Part shown: positions 61,085-64,000 of the stretch, one piece after another
How positions within the stretch are numbered: position 1 is the stretch's first letter
How the letters are laid out: each line of letters starts with the position of its first letter
DNA from: Symbiodinium natans
Taxonomy: Eukaryota; Sar; Dinophyceae; Suessiales; Symbiodiniaceae
Reading direction: 5' to 3'
Assembly (NCBI GenBank): GCA_905221605.1
Contig: CAJNDS010000113.1
Location: 134,501-198,500, forward strand
DNA length: 64,000 bases
Position numbers and translations under genes: made by a program
The notes under the pieces: generated by a model
Database searches by the model: none
Told to the model about the DNA's origin: nothing
What the model saw: only the letters and a program-made list of their open reading frames with translations

Positions 61085-62468
61085 TTAGATGGCCTTCAGC
61101 AATCGGGCCACAGCTGCTCTTCGCGCCTCACGAAGCTTTCGAGCTTGTTCCAAAGCCTAACCTTCACAGCATCTACGCCCTATCACAGCAAACCCTAAAC
61201 CCTAAACCCTAAACCCTAAACCCTAAACCCTAAACCCTAAACCCTAAACCCTAAACCCTAAACCCTAAACCCTAAACCCTTATACCCTAAACCCTAAACC
61301 CTAAACCCTAAACCCTAAACCCTAAACCCTAAACCCTAAACCCTAAACCCTAAACCCTAAACCCTAAACCCTAAACCCTAAACCCTACAGACCGCAACTG
61401 ATATGCCCAGCAACTCCTCTGGCGAAGCTCCGGAGTCCTTGCAGCATGGTGGACGCTGGGGTGGCTCCCTAAACCCAAAACTGATCCTTAGAGGCAGGTT
61501 TGGGGTTTGGGGTTTGGGGTTTGGGGTTTGGGGTTTGGGGTTTGGGGTTTGGGGTTTGGGGTTTGGGGTTTGGGGTTTGGGGTTTAGGGTTTAGGGTTAG
61601 AGTGTAAAGTGTATAGGCATTTCGGGCTTGGAGTTTACGGCGCGGTCTCGGGGTCCGGAGCCCCCAGCTTTTGGGCGTCAGCCCTAAACCCTAAACCCTA
61701 AACCCTAAACCCTAAACCCTAAACCCTAAACCCTAAACCCTAAACCCTAAACCCTAAACCCTAAACCCTAAACCCTAAACCCTAAACCCTAAACCCTAAA
61801 CCCTAAACCCTAAGCAAAGGGAAACCCATTGGCCAAGCCGTTAGGTTTAGGGTTTAGGGTTTAGGGGTTTTGGTTTAGGGTGCTTAGGGTTTAGGGTTTA
61901 GGGTTTAGTGTGTTTCAGAGAGCTCTACTATACTGGGGGATGTAATGGGCACCCTATTGGAATCTGTCATGCAACCCTCCAGCAAACTGCACAAGCTCAA
62001 GACCCAAGCCCTAAACCCAAGTTACAACCCAAAACCCGAAACCCCAACCCTAAACCCTTGCATAATTTCCATGGCAAGACCCCAAGTCTTCAACGATATA
62101 ACACTGGCCTTATACCCGAAAACCTAATTCCAAAAGTGTATACCACCATACCCTATACCCTGAATGTTGAACTTTATAGCCCTAAACCCTAAACCCTAAA
62201 CCCTCAACCCGAAACCCTAAACAAAGGGAAACCCATTCTACACACCAAATATGACCGAAATCCCCCCCAAACAGGTACCCCCAACATCGGAAAGGAACCC
62301 ATTCAGCCCTACAAATCCATCCTAAGCTCGGAGCCCTAAACCCTAAACCCTCAACCCTAAACCCTAAACCCCTTTAGGGGCCCTTTGGGCTCAGGGAACG
62401 ACTCGCGGGCGCCCCGAGCCTGCGGCGCCACCCCGGCAGCCAAGTCGAGGTTATTCATGAAGCGCAGC
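61085..62468 (-). CDS. Gene model 12: three exons to the stop, helical C-terminus
   Basis: Exons 62370-62468 (2-2): LRFMNNLDLAAGVAPQARGA, RESFPEPKGPLK; 61393-61468 (2-0): EPPQRPPCCKDSGASPEELL, GISVA; 61085-61156 (0-stop TAA): ALEQARKLREARRAAVARLL, KAI. All phases agree. Donors GG|GTTTAGGG and GCG|GTCTGTAGGG; acceptors ACCCAAG|, AGTTTTGGGTTTAG| and GTGAAGGTTAG|. The last exon is an ideal amphipathic or coiled-coil helix. The 900-base intron holds 28- and 19-copy CCCTAAA arrays and an array of 12 TTTGGGG units. Function unknown. Confidence 0.68.
61190..61388. repeat. Longest CCCTAAA array
   Basis: About 28 units with one TATACCC interruption near 61281. It lies inside the last intron of gene model 12 (minus), and begins 15 bases after the donor GCG|GTCTGTAGGG when read on that strand. 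Confidence 0.97.
61498..61585. repeat. (TTTGGGG)n variant array
   Basis: Twelve tandem GTTTGGG-G units, homogenised, passing into TTTAGGG. TTTTGGGG-like G4 repeats are expected to form G-quadruplexes. Confidence 0.95.
61910..62190 (+). CDS. Long open frame through degenerate repeats, doubtful
   Basis: A 94-codon + frame: ELYYTGGCNGHPIGICHATL, QQTAQAQDPSPKPK, HNFHGKTPSLQRYNTGL, YTTIPYTLNVELYSP. The acceptor GTGTGTTTCAG| precedes it, but no donor is evident. It overlaps the intron of the better supported minus gene 12. Confidence 0.25.
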
Positions 62469-62713
62469 CTTGGGTTTAGGGTTTAGGGTTTAGGGTTTAG
62501 GGTTTAGGGTTTAGGGTTTAGGGTTTAGGGTTTAGGGTTCAGGGTTTAGGGGCTTCGGGTTTAGGGTTCAGGGTTTGGGGTTCAGGGTTCGGGTTTTGGG
62601 GTTTTTAGGGTTTGGTTTAGGATGTTGGGTTCTATGAGGTTTCAGGGTTGTAGGGCTGTTTGGGGTTCTAGGGCTGAGGGTCTTGAGGTCTTTCAGGTCT
62701 TGGATTTCGGGGT

Positions 62714-62803
62714 TTAGGGTTTAGGGGCGCGAGTTTCAATATGGGGCTTAGGGATTTGGGAGTTGTTCATGTAGCGCAGCCAGGGGGTCGGCGTCTTACG
62801 GGG
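62714..62803 (-). CDS. C-terminal exon paralogous to exon 62370-62468
   Basis: Acceptor GTTAGCCAATAG|, PRKTPTPWLRYMNNSQIPKP, HIETRAPKP, stop TAA formed inside the TTTAGGG array (62714-62716). LRYMNN matches LRFMNN of gene model 12, and the DNA GCTGCGCT(A/T)CATGAA(C/T)AAC aligns. It may be a decayed duplicate, the tail after MNN being largely repeat-coded. Confidence 0.45.
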   Translation of the reverse strand, partial: PRKTPTPWLRYMNNSQIPKPHIETRAPKP

Positions 62804-62966
62804 CTATTGGCTAACAGGGTTCGTTGGCTATTCGGTTACAAGGCTGTGTGCGGTAAAGAGTTTGGGGTTTAGGGTTGAAAAGTTCAAGGTTATTTAAACC
62901 CTAAACCCTAAACCTTAAACCCTAATTGCGTTTAGAGTTCGGGGCGGAGCGCTTGAAATCATGAGT

Positions 62967-63333
62967 TTACAGGGTGGTCAGAGGCGCCAAAGTCCAACTA
63001 ACGGTGTTGGGGTGGCTGGGTGGTGGCGGCTTGAAGGCTGGCTTGGGGTGGTTGACGCCTGCCCTTGTGTACAATCGCCGCTTCTTCTCCACGGTCTCTG
63101 TCCAAGACTTGCTCAGGCAGCCCACCTTCTCGCCCATCCGCTTTGAGTCCAAGAACTCCCGCAGGCGCACTCGAGGTTTTCGGGGTTCGGGCCTGTAGGA
63201 TGTCCACGCCCGAGCAGGCCCACCACGAGTGGCGACAGGCTGGCCAAGCGGCTGGCTTCTTGGGTCGTGACTGCTCAGCCACTGCAGATTTGTTCTCCGC
63301 CGCGCCTTCGCCTTCCGTTTGCAGGCCGCTCAA
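62967..63333 (-). CDS. Gene model 13: two exons with a 37-nt GC-AG intron
   Basis: Exons 63193-63333 (LSGLQTEGEGAAENKSAVAE, QSRPKKPAAWPACRHSWWAC, SGVDILQ) and 62967-63155 (FLDSKRMGEKVGCLSKSWTE, TVEKKRRLYTRAGVNHPKPA, FKPPPPSHPNTVSWTLAPLT, stop TAA). Phase 0-0. The acceptor of the first is CTTTGGCCGTGTTCCGACTTTCTGGAG|. The intron 63156-63192 starts CAG|GCCCGAACCCCGAAAACC, a degenerate telomere motif, and ends GCGGGAG|. The second exon has nearly all G/C third positions. An unspliced alternative frame is open to 62998. Basic, Pro-rich C-terminus; no family recognised. Confidence 0.6.
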
Positions 63334-63759
63334 CTCCAGAAAGTCGGAACACGGCCAAAGGAAGATTCGAGCTACGAGTCCCTTTGGTTTAGGGTTTAGG
63401 GTTTAGGGTTTAGGGTTTAGGGTTTAGGGTTTAGGGTTTAGGGTTTAGGGTTTAGGGTTTAGGGTTTGGGGTTTGAATTTTGGGGTTTAGGGTTTAGGGT
63501 TTAGGGTTTAGGGTTTAGGGTTTAGGGTTTAGGGTTTAGGGTTTAGGGTTTTATGTACCGCTACTTGTGAGGGCGACCTCAATCGAAGGTTGTGGCAGTA
63601 CGGGCTGTTGCAAATTCACACAGCCGCCTAGAGTCAAACATCGTTGTGCCCGAAACCCGAAACCCTACACCCTAAACCCTACACCCTAAACCCTAAACCC
63701 TAAACAAAAAACCCTAAACCCTATATAAGAACGGTTTATCGACTTTAGGGACCCATAAC

Positions 63760-63804
63760 CTTAGGCCGAAGCCTCCAATTACAAGCCTTAAGCCTCACTG
63801 GCCT
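63760..63804 (-). CDS. Single exon (minus)
   Basis: Acceptor CCCTAAACCCAAG|, RPVRLKACNWRLRPK, donor AAG|GTTATGGG. Phase 0-0. It may be upstream of gene model 13. Confidence 0.4.
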
Positions 63805-64000
63805 CTTGGGTTTAGGGTTTAAGGTTTAGGGTTTAGGGTTGAGGGTTGTAAGGGCCAGCTGGATATAGGGTTTAGGGTTAGAACCCCGCACCCTAAGCAC
63901 CCAAAGTTCAAGACCTTCATATCCCTAAACCCTAAACCCTAAACCCTGAACCCTGAACCCCCTCGACCCTAGAGGAGACAAACAAAGCAAGCCTCCTGCC

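Larger units (their letters stand above)
1..64000. repeat. Dispersed interstitial TTTAGGG/CCCTAAA arrays
   Basis: More than 150 blocks of the 7-base unit occur in both orientations, typically 3-20 copies, rarely over 25. Examples of long ones: CCCTAAA at 139-262, 8970-9074, 32845-32930, 39520-39662, 45395-45471, 49137-49227, 61190-61388 and 61681-61813; TTTAGGG at 2888-3003, 6339-6403, 12265-12358, 37795-37894, 41097-41181, 55265-55370, 57918-57998 and 63385-63550. The orientation alternates in a pattern: unique blocks that look like exons have CCCTAAA on their left and TTTAGGG on their right, while intron interiors have the reverse. This is not a chromosome end, since no array is terminal or uniformly oriented. 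Confidence 0.97.

Noticed and set aside
1-64000. CRISPR array
   Set aside because: Regularly spaced 7-base repeats have no constant spacers or repeat length typical of CRISPR, and the DNA is eukaryotic.

Overview
This is nuclear DNA from a eukaryote with the plant/alveolate-type telomere unit TTTAGGG. There is no bacterial gene structure, no rRNA or tRNA that I can recognise, and no long open reading frame. About a third of the window is short blocks of (TTTAGGG)n or (CCCTAAA)n and degenerate relatives, roughly every 100-400 bases, in both orientations. A dinoflagellate (Symbiodiniaceae-like or a relative) is my best guess. The reasons are the repeat unit, many tiny exons, GC-rich third codon positions, ankyrin-type exons, occasional GC donors, and a terminal exon with an LHGDEG-type motif that I associate with predicted dinoflagellate proteins. 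The species is not determinable by eye.

The main result is that the arrays are not just interstitial telomere debris. They sit at intron ends. A unique 40-110 base block is usually preceded on the + strand by ...CCCTAAAC and followed by GTTTAGGG.... Read on the right strand this is an exon with an AG acceptor and a donor of the form G|GTTTAGGG, so the telomere repeat itself supplies the GT 5' splice site, and the opposite orientation lies near the acceptor end of the intron. Joining neighbouring blocks by their AG and first GT gives chains whose codon phases agree over many exons, often ending in a stop. In several cases the stop TAA is the first TAA of a CCCTAA array.

Layout: (+) gene models at 278-4838, 6914-8365, 10333-12979, 13101-13377 and 13973-15834; (-) models at 16099-19354 and 19820-20543; a 2 kb AT-rich repeat island at 20.97-22.86 kb; (+) models and exons at 23.5-25.9 kb; mixed exons at 26-31 kb; a (-) ankyrin-type gene at 32521-34660; (+) exons and a TIR element at 35.5-37 kb; (-) ankyrin-type exons and genes at 37.4-39.0 kb and 40.9-45.5 kb, interrupted by a GACTTTTCG satellite; an assembly gap at 46074-46173; (-) genes at 47.0-51.1 kb and 52.2-58.8 kb, partly paralogous; and (-) genes at 59.9-63.8 kb.

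Several short terminal-inverted-repeat families are scattered through the introns, some with a telomere array inside. Only weak functions can be named (ankyrin-like, Cys-rich, acidic, coiled-coil). All exon models were made by hand from splice signals, frame and phase. Because the array context is mirror-symmetric, the strand of isolated exons is often uncertain, and this is stated where it applies.
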